A stretch of DNA of 64,000 nucleotides from an uncultured Rhodospirillaceae bacterium (lineage in GTDB: Bacteria; Pseudomonadota; Alphaproteobacteria; Rhodospirillales; Magnetospirillaceae). Made by a program: the position numbers and the translations under genes. A model generated the notes under the pieces. The model did not search any database. It was not told the DNA's origin and saw only the letters and a list, made by a program, of their open reading frames with translations. Below are positions 37,200-44,586 of the stretch, piece after piece. Position 1 is the first letter of the stretch. Every line of letters begins with the position of its first letter. The DNA lies in the NCBI GenBank assembly GCA_937887565.1, contig CALABS010000069.1, forward strand, positions 62,001-126,000, read 5' to 3'.

Positions 37200-37469
37200 A
37201 TGTCGAATCAGGCTTTGACGCCGGAGCGCGCCAGGGAGTACTGGGGCCGCACCTCCGGCTTGATGTGGACGATGCTTGGAATCTGGTTTCTTTTCAGCTT
37301 CGTGATCCACATGTTTGCCCCATCGCTCAACAGCATCACTTTCCTTGGCTTCCCCTTGGGCTTCTACATGGCGGCCCAGGGCTCCCTCATCATCTTCGTC
37401 ATTGCGATCTTCTGGTACGCCAGCAAGCAAAACAGCATCGACGAAGAGTTCGGCGTCGCCGACGAATAG
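37200..37469 (+). CDS. DUF4212 small subunit of sodium/organic-acid symporter
   Basis: 89 residues. The soluble start ERAREYWGRTSGLMWTML is followed by two transmembrane helices (about 22-42 and 54-74) with the family's FLGFPLGFYMAAQGSLIIFVIAIFWYA signature. The short acidic tail is typical. DUF4212 proteins pair with VC_2705-type solute:sodium symporters, much as YjcH pairs with ActP. The symporter starts 13 bases downstream. The name is by family, not by proven substrate. Confidence 0.9.
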   Translation: MSNQALTPERAREYWGRTSGLMWTMLGIWFLFSFVIHMFAPSLNSITFLGFPLGFYMAAQGSLIIFVIAIFWYASKQNSIDEEFGVADE

Positions 37470-37482
37470 GGGGGAACCGACC

Positions 37483-39312
37483 ATGGCCAAGAGCAGTTTC
37501 ATCGACAACCTCGGGAAGATCTACGCCTACTACACCGGCGGCTTCGTGGGCTTCACCATCCTGCTCGCCATCCTCGAGCAGCTGGGCGTGCCCAACAAGA
37601 TCATCGGCTATGCGTTCATCTTCCTGACCATCGGCGTCTACGCGCTGATCGGCGTCCTGTCCCGCACCGCCGAGGTGTCGGAATACTATGTCGCCGGCCG
37701 GGTGGTGCCGGCCTTCTACAACGGCATGGCGACCGGCGCCGACTGGATGAGCGCCGCCTCGTTCATCGGCATGGCCGGCACGCTGTACATGCTGGGCTAT
37801 GACGGCCTGGCCTTCGTGCTGGGCTGGACCGGCGGCTACGTGCTGGTGGCGGTGCTTCTCGCCCCCTACCTGCGCAAGTTCGGCCAGTTCACCGTGCCGG
37901 ACTTCCTGGGCGCCCGCTACGGCGGCAACCTCGCCCGCCTGATCGGCGTGGCGGTGCTGATCACCGCCTCCTTCGCCTATGTGGTGGCCCAGATCTTCGG
38001 CGTCGGCATCATCGCCTCGCGCTTCCTCGGCATCCCGTTCGAGGTGGCGGTGTTCGTGGGCTTGGCCGGCATCCTGGTGTGCTCGATGCTGGGCGGCATG
38101 CGGGCGGTGACCTGGACCCAGGTGGCCCAGTACATCATCCTGATTGTCGCCTATCTGATTCCGGTGGTGTGGATGTCGGCCAAGGTGACCGGCGTTCCCA
38201 TCCCGCAGCTGATGTACGGTCAGGCGCTGCAGAAGATCACCGCCCTCGAACCCACCCTGGGCGTCGCCAAGGGCCATGTCGCGGCCTTCGCCGACGCCAA
38301 GGGCCAGTTCAGCATGACCTCGGCGGTCAACTTCTTCCTGCTGATCGCCTGTCTGATGATCGGCACGGCGTCGCTGCCCCACATCCTGATGCGCTACTTC
38401 ACCACGCCGTCGGTGAAGCAGGCCCGTCAGTCGGTGGGCTGGTCGCTGTTCTTCATCTTCCTGCTGTACTTCACCGCCCCCTCCTACGCGGCCTTCGCCA
38501 AGCTGGAGGTCTACCAGAACGTCGTCGGCCTGGGCATCGACCAGTTGCCGCAGTGGGTGCGCGCCTGGGGCCAGGTGGGCCTGGTCGGCGCCTGCGACGC
38601 GGCCAACGCCGTCGACACCTTCGCCATGTGCAAGGGGGTGGCCGGCAATGCCGACGGCATCCTGCAACTGTCGGAGTTCAAGATCCATCCGGACGCCATC
38701 GTGCTGGCGACGCCGGAGATCGCCGGCCTGCCCTATGTGGTGGCCGGCCTGGTCGCCGCCGGCGGTCTCGCCGCCGCGCTGTCGACCGCCGACGGCCTGC
38801 TGCTGGCCATCGCCAACGCCCTGTCGCACGACGTCTACTACCGCATGATCGACCCCAAGGCCGACACCAAGAAGCGCCTGATCGCCAGCCGCGTGCTGCT
38901 GATCTGCGTGGCCATCGTCGCCGCCTGGGTGGCGTCCATGAAGCCGTCGACCATTCTGTCGATGGTCGCCTGGGCGTTCTCCATCGCCGCCTCGGGGCTG
39001 TTCCCGGCCCTGGTGATGGGGGTGTGGTGGAAGCGCACCACCTCGACCGGCGCCGTCGCCGGCATGGTCGTGGGCTTCGGCGTCTGCCTCTATTACCTGA
39101 TCACGACCCAGTTCTATGACGCGCCGCTGTGGTTCGGGATCAAGAACATCTCGTGCGGGGCCTTCGGCATTCCGGCGGCGTTCCTGACCACCGTGGTGGT
39201 CAGCCTGTTCACGCCGGCGCCGTCGAAGGAGATGCAGGACTTCATCGACTCGATCCGCGTCCCCAAGGGCGACGTGGTCCTGGCCGATGCCCGTCACAGC
39301 ATCGACAAGTAG
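37483..39312 (+). CDS. VC_2705-type sodium:solute symporter (acetate/organic acid, ActP-like)
   Basis: 609 residues with 13-14 transmembrane helices of the SSS family. Conserved parts include SEYYVAGRVVPAFYNGMATGADWMSAASFIGMAGTLYMLGYDG, the long TM with GGMRAVTWTQVAQY and AAALSTADGLLLAIANALSHDVYY. A periplasmic insert (about 245-280) and another near 365-405 with two Cys are present. It probably imports acetate or a similar short organic acid with Na+, feeding acetyl-CoA and PHB metabolism. A perfect hairpin terminator follows. The divergent CBS-DUF294 operon is its likely regulatory partner. Confidence 0.9.
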   Translation: MAKSSFIDNLGKIYAYYTGGFVGFTILLAILEQLGVPNKIIGYAFIFLTIGVYALIGVLSRTAEVSEYYVAGRVVPAFYNGMATGADWMSAASFIGMAGTLYMLGYDGLAFVLGWTGGYVLVAVLLAPYLRKFGQFTVPDFLGARYGGNLARLIGVAVLITASFAYVVAQIFGVGIIASRFLGIPFEVAVFVGLAGILVCSMLGGMRAVTWTQVAQYIILIVAYLIPVVWMSAKVTGVPIPQLMYGQALQKITALEPTLGVAKGHVAAFADAKGQFSMTSAVNFFLLIACLMIGTASLPHILMRYFTTPSVKQARQSVGWSLFFIFLLYFTAPSYAAFAKLEVYQNVVGLGIDQLPQWVRAWGQVGLVGACDAANAVDTFAMCKGVAGNADGILQLSEFKIHPDAIVLATPEIAGLPYVVAGLVAAGGLAAALSTADGLLLAIANALSHDVYYRMIDPKADTKKRLIASRVLLICVAIVAAWVASMKPSTILSMVAWAFSIAASGLFPALVMGVWWKRTTSTGAVAGMVVGFGVCLYYLITTQFYDAPLWFGIKNISCGAFGIPAAFLTTVVVSLFTPAPSKEMQDFIDSIRVPKGDVVLADARHSIDK

Positions 39313-39333
39313 CGCGACCGCTGTCACCATCGC

Positions 39334-39366
39334 GGGGTCCCCGGCCGCCGGGGACCCCCTTTTTTT
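39334..39366 (+). terminator. Strong intrinsic terminator after the symporter
   Basis: A perfect 11-base stem GGGGTCCCCGG (39334-39344) and CCGGGGACCCC (39348-39358) with loop CCG is followed by a run of seven T (39360-39366). It ends the symporter transcript; the next start is 11 bases later. Confidence 0.95.
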
Positions 39367-39376
39367 GGACGCCCCC

Positions 39377-39706
39377 ATGGACCAGCAAACCCCGGATTTC
39401 GTCCTCGGCTACCTGCCGTTCTGGATCGTCGCCTACGGCACCGCCATCGTCGCATGGTCGTGCGTGGGCCGCTTCCTGCTGGAGCTGCTGGTCCCACCGA
39501 CCTCCCCCAACTACATCCTCAAATGGTTCCAGCGCCTGACCAACTGGGCGGTGGCGGCGACGCGGGCGATCACGCCGCGTTTCTTCCACACCCGCCACCT
39601 GCCGCTGATCACCGCCTATTGGGCCTTCGTGGTCCGCTTCGCGGCCACCACCTGGATGCTGAACCACGGCCTGGTCCCCGCCCTGAGCCAGGGAGCCGCC
39701 CCATGA
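39377..39706 (+). CDS. Small integral membrane protein
   Basis: 109 residues from an ATG just after the symporter terminator. Hydrophobic helices lie at about 13-40 and 74-96, separated by a basic amphipathic loop (LKWFQRLTNWAVAATRAITPRFF). No family name is offered. Its stop overlaps the start of the next membrane protein (ATGA), so these two are co-translated. Confidence 0.7.
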   Translation: MDQQTPDFVLGYLPFWIVAYGTAIVAWSCVGRFLLELLVPPTSPNYILKWFQRLTNWAVAATRAITPRFFHTRHLPLITAYWAFVVRFAATTWMLNHGLVPALSQGAAP

Positions 39707-39999
39707 ACCCGCGCACCGTCTTCGTGGCCGTGCTGGCCATGTGCATGCTGGCCGGCTTCACCTCGCCGGCGCTGCTGTGGGTGCTGGCCCTGGCGGGCTT
39801 CTGGCTGCCCGACTTCCTGGCCACGCCGGCTTTCGCGCTTTATGGCACCTCGCTGATCGTGTCGGTGTCGGTGCTGCTGGCGTCGGGGGTGCCGGTGGCC
39901 CTGTTCGAGCGCCTCACCGGCCGCGCCGCCACCGACACCCCGGCCATGCTGGTATGGCTGGCAGGGGCGGGACTGCTGACCCTGCCGGGCATGCTTTAG
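39703..39999 (+). CDS. Small three-helix membrane protein
   Basis: 98 residues with hydrophobic segments at about 5-38, 44-66 and 80-97. The start overlaps the preceding stop. It has no conserved catalytic-looking residues. Probably forms a two-component membrane unit with the 109-residue protein. Function unknown. Confidence 0.7.
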   Translation: MNPRTVFVAVLAMCMLAGFTSPALLWVLALAGFWLPDFLATPAFALYGTSLIVSVSVLLASGVPVALFERLTGRAATDTPAMLVWLAGAGLLTLPGML

Positions 40000-40057
40000 C
40001 CCCATCCCCTTCCGGAGAGGGCGGGGACGATCCATGTGAATCCCAGGAGGGCTCCAC

Positions 40058-40423
40058 ATGGACCGAATCCGCCGTCTGGCCGAGTTGTCGGTGGCGCGGG
40101 GCTGTGCCTTCGCGCTGTTGGGAATCAGCACCTTCGTGCTCGGCCTGTCGGGCGAGCCGGGCCTCGCCATCCGCTCGGCGGCCATCCTGCTGACGCTGAT
40201 GGCGGTGGTGCTGTGGCACCGCGGCCGCTCGGCCGAGGCGGTCCATTACCGCCGCCGCGAGGTCTGGCTGATGATGCGCGGCCGGGTCGACCTGCCCGAG
40301 GAGCGTCTCCACGCCTTGATCAGCGGCGTCATGCGCGAGGTCTATCTGAGCTATGCCCGGCGCATCGGCGCGCCGGCGGCGGGATGCTGGATGATCGACC
40401 TGGGCGCCCGCATGCTGGGCTGA
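40058..40423 (+). CDS. Small two-helix membrane protein, paralogue A
   Basis: 121 residues, beginning MDRIRRLAELSVARG, with two transmembrane helices (about 15-32 and 37-55), then a soluble part containing RREVWLMM and SGVMREVYLSYARRIG. It is clearly related to the protein at 40573 (shared MDRIR-x2-AELSV start, RREVWL, VMRE and C-terminal DL-x-AR-x-x-G). AGGAGGG lies before the ATG. The pair looks like a tandem duplication. No family is known to me. Confidence 0.75.
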   Translation: MDRIRRLAELSVARGCAFALLGISTFVLGLSGEPGLAIRSAAILLTLMAVVLWHRGRSAEAVHYRRREVWLMMRGRVDLPEERLHALISGVMREVYLSYARRIGAPAAGCWMIDLGARMLG

Positions 40424-40572
40424 CGCCGCACGAAATGTAGGCATCCCGACGCACGGGCGATTGACCAATGTCATCGCCGCGACAATGGGATTGGCGGAAA
40501 ACCGGGTTCGTCCGGACTGGCCCGCCCCTTGCTTCGTGCCTTCCGGGCTTCCCGTTGCCGACAGGTGCCGCC

Positions 40573-40941
40573 ATGGATCGCATCCGCTACTTCGCCGAAC
40601 TGTCCGTCCGCCGGGCCACCGGCTTCGGCCTGCTGGCCATCGGGCTGGTGGCGGTGGGGCTGTCCTTCGACCCCACCTTGGCGGTGCGCGCCACCGCCAT
40701 CCTGCTGACCCTGGAGGCGGCCATCCTGTGGCGGTTCTCGCTGCGCTCGGGCACCACGCCGTTCCAGCGCCGCGAGGTCTGGCTGTTGCTGGACGGCGAG
40801 CACGGGCTGGGCAGCGACCGCCGCGCCCAGCGGGTGATCAGCGAGGTGATGCGCGAGACCTTCGACGCCTATTCGCGCCGCCTGACCGGCCCGGCCGCCG
40901 CCTGCTGGACCTTCGACCTGGCCGCCCGCCTGTTCGGTTAG
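40573..40941 (+). CDS. Small two-helix membrane protein, paralogue B
   Basis: 122 residues, paralogous over its whole length to the protein at 40058, with the same two helices and the same soluble motifs (FQRREVWLLL, ISEVMRETFDAYSRRL, FDLAARLFG). The two are separated by 149 bases. Conservation of the soluble tail between copies suggests that part carries the function, perhaps protein binding at the membrane. Function unknown. Confidence 0.75.
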   Translation: MDRIRYFAELSVRRATGFGLLAIGLVAVGLSFDPTLAVRATAILLTLEAAILWRFSLRSGTTPFQRREVWLLLDGEHGLGSDRRAQRVISEVMRETFDAYSRRLTGPAAACWTFDLAARLFG

Positions 40942-41094
40942 GCCCGCCCTCCTCGGAAGCGAACCGCCCGTCCGGTCATTCCCTATTGCCAGTCGCCGCC
41001 GCAACTGGAACCATGGAGTCCGTGCCGCCTTCAATGGCACCGCGGCCGGCGCCGCCGGACCGATGGACCGGGCTCCAGTTCTGGAGAAAGCTCA

Positions 41095-43119
41095 ATGACC
41101 GGCAAGACATCCCTTCCCCGCGCCGCCGCCCTCGTCGGGCCCTTCGCCAGCGGCAAGACCAGCCTTCTCGACGCCCTCCTGTTCCGGGCCGGGGCCATTC
41201 CCCGCCAGGGCAAGGTCAAGGACGGCACCACGGTGGGCGATTCCTCGCCCGAGGCCCGCGACCGCCGCATGAGCGTCGAGCCCAACATGGTCGCCTGCGA
41301 CTATCTCGGCGACAAATGGACCTTCATCGATTGCCCCGGCTCGGTGGAGTTCCAGCAGGACGCCTTCAACGCCTTGATGATCGCCGACACCGCCGTGGTG
41401 GTGTGCGAGCCCGACCCGGGCCGCGCCGTCATGGTGGCCCCGCTGCTGAAATTCCTCGACGAGCGCCAGATCCCCCACCTGTTGTTCATCAACAAGATGG
41501 ACAGCTCGGGGGCGCGCCTGTCCGAAACGCTCGAGGCCCTGCAGGCCGTGTCCGAACGGCCGCTGGTGTTGCGCGAGGTCCCCATCCGCGAGGGCGAGGC
41601 GGTGGTCGGCTTCGTCGACCTGGTCAGCGAGCGCGCCTACAAGTACCGGCCGGGCCAGTCCTCGGACCTGATCAAGATTCCCGAATCCATGCTGGCCGAG
41701 GAGCGGCAGGCGCGCCAGGAGATGCTGGAGCACCTGGCCGATTTCGACGACCACCTCCTGGAGGAGCTGCTGGAGGACGTGGCGCCGCCCAACGACGAAG
41801 TCTATGGCGACCTCGCCAAGGACCTCGCCGACGACCTGATCGTGCCGGTGTTCTTCGGCTCGGCCGAGACCGACGGCGGCATTACCCGGCTGTGGAAGGC
41901 GCTGCGCCACGACGTGCCCGAGCCCGCCGCCGCCGCCGCCCGCCTGGGCTTGGCCACCGATGGCGGCGCGGCGGGACGGGTGTTCAAGACGGTGCATGCC
42001 CTGCACACCGGCAAGCTGTCCTTCGCGCGGGTGTTCCGGGGCGAGTTCTCGGACGGGCAGGCGGTGGACGGCACCCGCATCTCCGGCCTGTTCGCGCCCG
42101 CCGCCGGCGGCCCCGCCAAGACCGCCAAGGGCGGCGTCGGCGAGGTGGTGGCGTTCGGCAAGCTGGACACGGTCGCCACCGGCGCCGTGGTCGGCGATGG
42201 CGCTCCGGAGGGATCGGACTGGCCGCCCGCCCTGGAACCGCTGTTCGGGCTGGTGGTCCATGCCGAGAAGAAGGGCGACGACGTCAAGCTGTCGGGCGCC
42301 CTCACCAAGCTGGTGGAGGAGGACCCCTCCTACCGCCTGGAGCAAAACGAATTCAGTGAACTGGTCCTGTGGGGCCAGGGCGAAATCCACGTCGGGACCG
42401 CCATCGACCGGCTGAGAAACCGTTTCAACCTGGGTGTGACCACGGCCAAGCCGACCATCCCCTACAAGGAGACCATCCGCAAGCCGACCAGCGTGCACGG
42501 CCGCCACAAGAAGCAGTCGGGCGGCCACGGCCAGTTCGGCGACGTCCACATCGACATCCGCCCGCAGGGACGCGGCGAGGGCTTCGCCTTCGAGGACAGG
42601 ATCGTCGGCGGCGTCATTCCCAAGCAGTACATCCCCGCCGTCGAGGACGGGGTGCGCGAGTTCCTCGGCCAGGGGCCGCTTGGCTTCCCGGTGGTGGATC
42701 TGGCGGTGACGCTGACCCAGGGCAGCTATCACTCGGTGGACAGTTCGGACATGGCGTTCAAGACCGCCGCCCGCATCGCCATGACCGAGGGCCTGCCCAA
42801 ATGCGACCCCATCCTGCTGGAGCCGATCCTCAGCGTCGAGATCTCGGTGCCCAACGACTACACCGCCAAGGCCCAGCGCATCGTCACCGGCCGCCGCGGC
42901 CAGATCCTGGGCTTCGACGCCCGCGAGGGATGGAGCGGCTGGGACACCGTGTCGGCCTATCTGCCGCAGGCGGAAATGGGCGACCTGATCGTCGAACTGC
43001 GGTCGCTGACCATGGGCGTCGGCAGTTTCACCTGGCGCTTCGACCATCTCCAGGAACTGACGGGCCGCGCCGCCACCCAGGTGGTGGAGGAACGAAAGCA
43101 GGCGCTGGAGAAAGCCTGA
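41095..43119 (+). CDS. Elongation factor G-like GTPase
   Basis: 674 residues with EF-G domain order. The GTPase has P-loop GPFASGKTS (about 15-23), G3 DCPGSVEF (about 79) and G4 NKMD (about 132). Domain II, III, IV (GGHGQFGDVHIDIRP region) and V follow, ending in an EF-G-type tail. The P-loop and G3 differ from canonical EF-G (GHVDHGKT-like, DTPGH), marking the EF-G-like paralogue group present beside true FusA in many alphaproteobacteria. Canonical ribosomal protein operon neighbours are absent. Role probably translational or stress-related, unproven. Confidence 0.88.
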   Translation: MTGKTSLPRAAALVGPFASGKTSLLDALLFRAGAIPRQGKVKDGTTVGDSSPEARDRRMSVEPNMVACDYLGDKWTFIDCPGSVEFQQDAFNALMIADTAVVVCEPDPGRAVMVAPLLKFLDERQIPHLLFINKMDSSGARLSETLEALQAVSERPLVLREVPIREGEAVVGFVDLVSERAYKYRPGQSSDLIKIPESMLAEERQARQEMLEHLADFDDHLLEELLEDVAPPNDEVYGDLAKDLADDLIVPVFFGSAETDGGITRLWKALRHDVPEPAAAAARLGLATDGGAAGRVFKTVHALHTGKLSFARVFRGEFSDGQAVDGTRISGLFAPAAGGPAKTAKGGVGEVVAFGKLDTVATGAVVGDGAPEGSDWPPALEPLFGLVVHAEKKGDDVKLSGALTKLVEEDPSYRLEQNEFSELVLWGQGEIHVGTAIDRLRNRFNLGVTTAKPTIPYKETIRKPTSVHGRHKKQSGGHGQFGDVHIDIRPQGRGEGFAFEDRIVGGVIPKQYIPAVEDGVREFLGQGPLGFPVVDLAVTLTQGSYHSVDSSDMAFKTAARIAMTEGLPKCDPILLEPILSVEISVPNDYTAKAQRIVTGRRGQILGFDAREGWSGWDTVSAYLPQAEMGDLIVELRSLTMGVGSFTWRFDHLQELTGRAATQVVEERKQALEKA

Positions 43120-43168
43120 CCACCTTCCCATATCCCCCGGTGAGCCAACCACTCACCGGGGGTTTTCC

Positions 43169-43507
43169 ATGGCCGACGACGCCTGGCACGCACCTTACGA
43201 GAAACTCAGCCGCGAGACGGTGACGCTGCACTTCGCCATCCGCTCACTGCAGGAGGAACTGGAGGCCATCGATTGGTACCGGCAGCGCGCCGACGACTGC
43301 GACGACGCGGCCCTGCGGGAGATCCTGCTGCACAACATGCGCGAGGAGATGGAGCACGCCGCCATGATCCTGGAGTGGCTGCGGCGCAACAGCACCGACT
43401 TCGCCGGCCAGGTCAAGACCTACCTGTTCAGCGAGGGCGACATCACCGAGGTCGAGGAAGAGGCGGAAGCCGGCGACGGCCGCAGCGATCCCGAACGGCA
43501 CCGCTGA
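43169..43507 (+). CDS. Encapsulated-ferritin-like protein (EncFtn type)
   Basis: 112 residues, two antiparallel helices of the half-ferritin EncFtn fold. Motifs QEELEAIDWYRQRADDC and REEMEHAAMILEWLRRN match Rhodospirillum rubrum EncFtn. The iron-site residues Glu32, Tyr39, Glu62 and His65 there correspond to Glu30, Tyr37, Glu60 and His63 here. EncFtn is a ferroxidase normally packed in an encapsulin shell through a C-terminal targeting peptide. Here the tail is acidic and Arg/His-ended (EAGDGRSDPERHR) with no such peptide, and no encapsulin gene is in the window. Confidence 0.88.
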   Translation: MADDAWHAPYEKLSRETVTLHFAIRSLQEELEAIDWYRQRADDCDDAALREILLHNMREEMEHAAMILEWLRRNSTDFAGQVKTYLFSEGDITEVEEEAEAGDGRSDPERHR

Positions 43508-43515
43508 CGAAAAGA

Positions 43516-43537
43516 CCCCCGGCCGAGAGGCCGGGGG
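43516..43537. terminator. Hairpin after the EncFtn-like gene
   Basis: Stem CCCCCGGCC (43516-43524) and GGCCGGGGG (43529-43537) with a GAGA tetraloop, nine perfect pairs. On the reverse strand it is followed by TCTTTT, so it resembles an intrinsic terminator better in that direction, but it also follows the EncFtn-like stop closely. Confidence 0.75.
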
Positions 43538-43626
43538 CGCAGTGGCTCAGAGGGGCTGTGCCCAGGGAGAAACGGTGTCAAACAGGCTGTGAAAAAATGC
43601 TGATTTGGCCTCCAGATGCCCTTTTC

Positions 43627-43738
43627 CGTCATGCGCGGGCTTGACCCGCGCATCCACGAATCGCCGTACAACCAATTGTCCAAAATACATATACTTGGCA
43701 TCGACACGTGGATGGCCGGGCCAAGCCCGGCCATGACG
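43627..43738. repeat. Inverted pair of a 32-base hairpin repeat
   Basis: A 32-base unit at 43627-43658 (starting CGTCATGCGCGGG, ending CATCCACG) recurs inverted at 43707-43738. Each unit has its own internal stem: GCGCGGG/CCCGCGC in the left, GGCCGGG/CCCGGCC in the right. The differences are paired so both stems stay perfect. It resembles the dispersed GGGCTTG-type palindromic elements common in alphaproteobacterial genomes. No gene lies in 43508-43781. Confidence 0.85.
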
Positions 43739-43781
43739 AAACGGGCCCAATGACGCAATTTTCGGGTTATTTCGCAGCCTG

Positions 43782-44063
43782 CTACGGGCCGCCGTCGTCG
43801 GGGCCACCGAACATATAGGCCTGCAGGCCCGCCTCATGGTCATCGGCCGCGCCGGCCTCAAGCAGGAACCGCACCAGGCCAAGGACGGCCAGCCCCAGGG
43901 ACAGGGACAGCGCCGGCCACAGCAGTTCCGGGCTCAGCTCCATGGCCACTAGGCAGGTAGCGGCATAGAGCACGACGCCCATCAGCAGCAACGGCTGGCG
44001 GCGGCGCAGCACGGCACCGAACAGCAGGGCCGAGGCCAGGCACAGCATGGCAAGGACGACCAT
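43782..44063 (-). CDS. Small membrane protein
   Basis: 93 residues with three hydrophobic segments (about 2-19, 25-43 and 47-69) and a polar Asp/Gly-rich tail (DDHEAGLQAYMFGGPDDGGP). No family recognised. It is the only gene between the repeat region and the 44213 gene, same strand as the chemoreceptor group. Confidence 0.55.
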   Translation of the reverse strand: MVVLAMLCLASALLFGAVLRRRQPLLLMGVVLYAATCLVAMELSPELLWPALSLSLGLAVLGLVRFLLEAGAADDHEAGLQAYMFGGPDDGGP

Positions 44064-44212
44064 CGCATTCTTCCTCCCGGGGGCAGGACCATGCGACGAG
44101 CCTAGGGCCGCCCCGCCGCGGGGCCAATCCGGCGATCACCCCAGGTCGGGCGGGGATTCGGTAGTAGCTTCCTACGCCCTCGGTGCGCAAATGGCGTCCG
44201 TCGTCTGCGCGG

Positions 44213-44545
44213 TCATCCGGCCGGAGGGGGCGGCATCCGCACCTCCGCCGGCCGGTCGCCCTTGCCAAGGGCGGCATCTGACAGCAGGCGGTTGACCACC
44301 GCCATGGAGGTGTCCACCGCCCAGCGGATCTGGGTCTCGCCGGTGGTGTTGCCGTGGGCGACGGCCTCGGGAAGGATCTGCTTTTGCAGGAAGCCGGCCA
44401 CCCCGGCGAAGGCACGGGCGGTCAGTTCGAAACGGCCGGCCGGAACGGTGACGGCGCCGCGCGCGTCGATTTCGGCGGCGGCGTCGGCCAGGGCCTCCAT
44501 CATCTGGACCACCAGCGGATCGGCGCGGTCGGACCGTTCCGCCAC
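44213..44545 (-). CDS. Small hypothetical protein downstream of the heme chemoreceptor
   Basis: 110 residues if translation begins at GTG 44545. The same frame stays open further, with FDFYVRILRF-like coding character, and a CTG at 44590 would overlap the chemoreceptor stop. The true start may therefore lie upstream at a non-ATG codon. The protein is helical and Ala-rich (MMEALADAAAEIDARG, TARAFAGVAGFLQKQIL) with no membrane segment. It is likely co-transcribed with the chemoreceptor. Function unknown. Confidence 0.6.
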   Translation of the reverse strand: MAERSDRADPLVVQMMEALADAAAEIDARGAVTVPAGRFELTARAFAGVAGFLQKQILPEAVAHGNTTGETQIRWAVDTSMAVVNRLLSDAALGKGDRPAEVRMPPPPAG

Positions 44546-44586
44546 GAACCGCAGGATGCGGACATAAAAGTCGAATTCCGACAGGA

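Noticed and set aside
37399..39378. 659-residue open frame opposite the symporter
   Set aside because: Low-complexity Gly/His/Asp/Gln composition; it runs through the terminator and both symporter genes.
41092..43152. 686-residue open frame opposite the EF-G-like gene
   Set aside because: Shadow of a confidently identified GTPase; no family motif.
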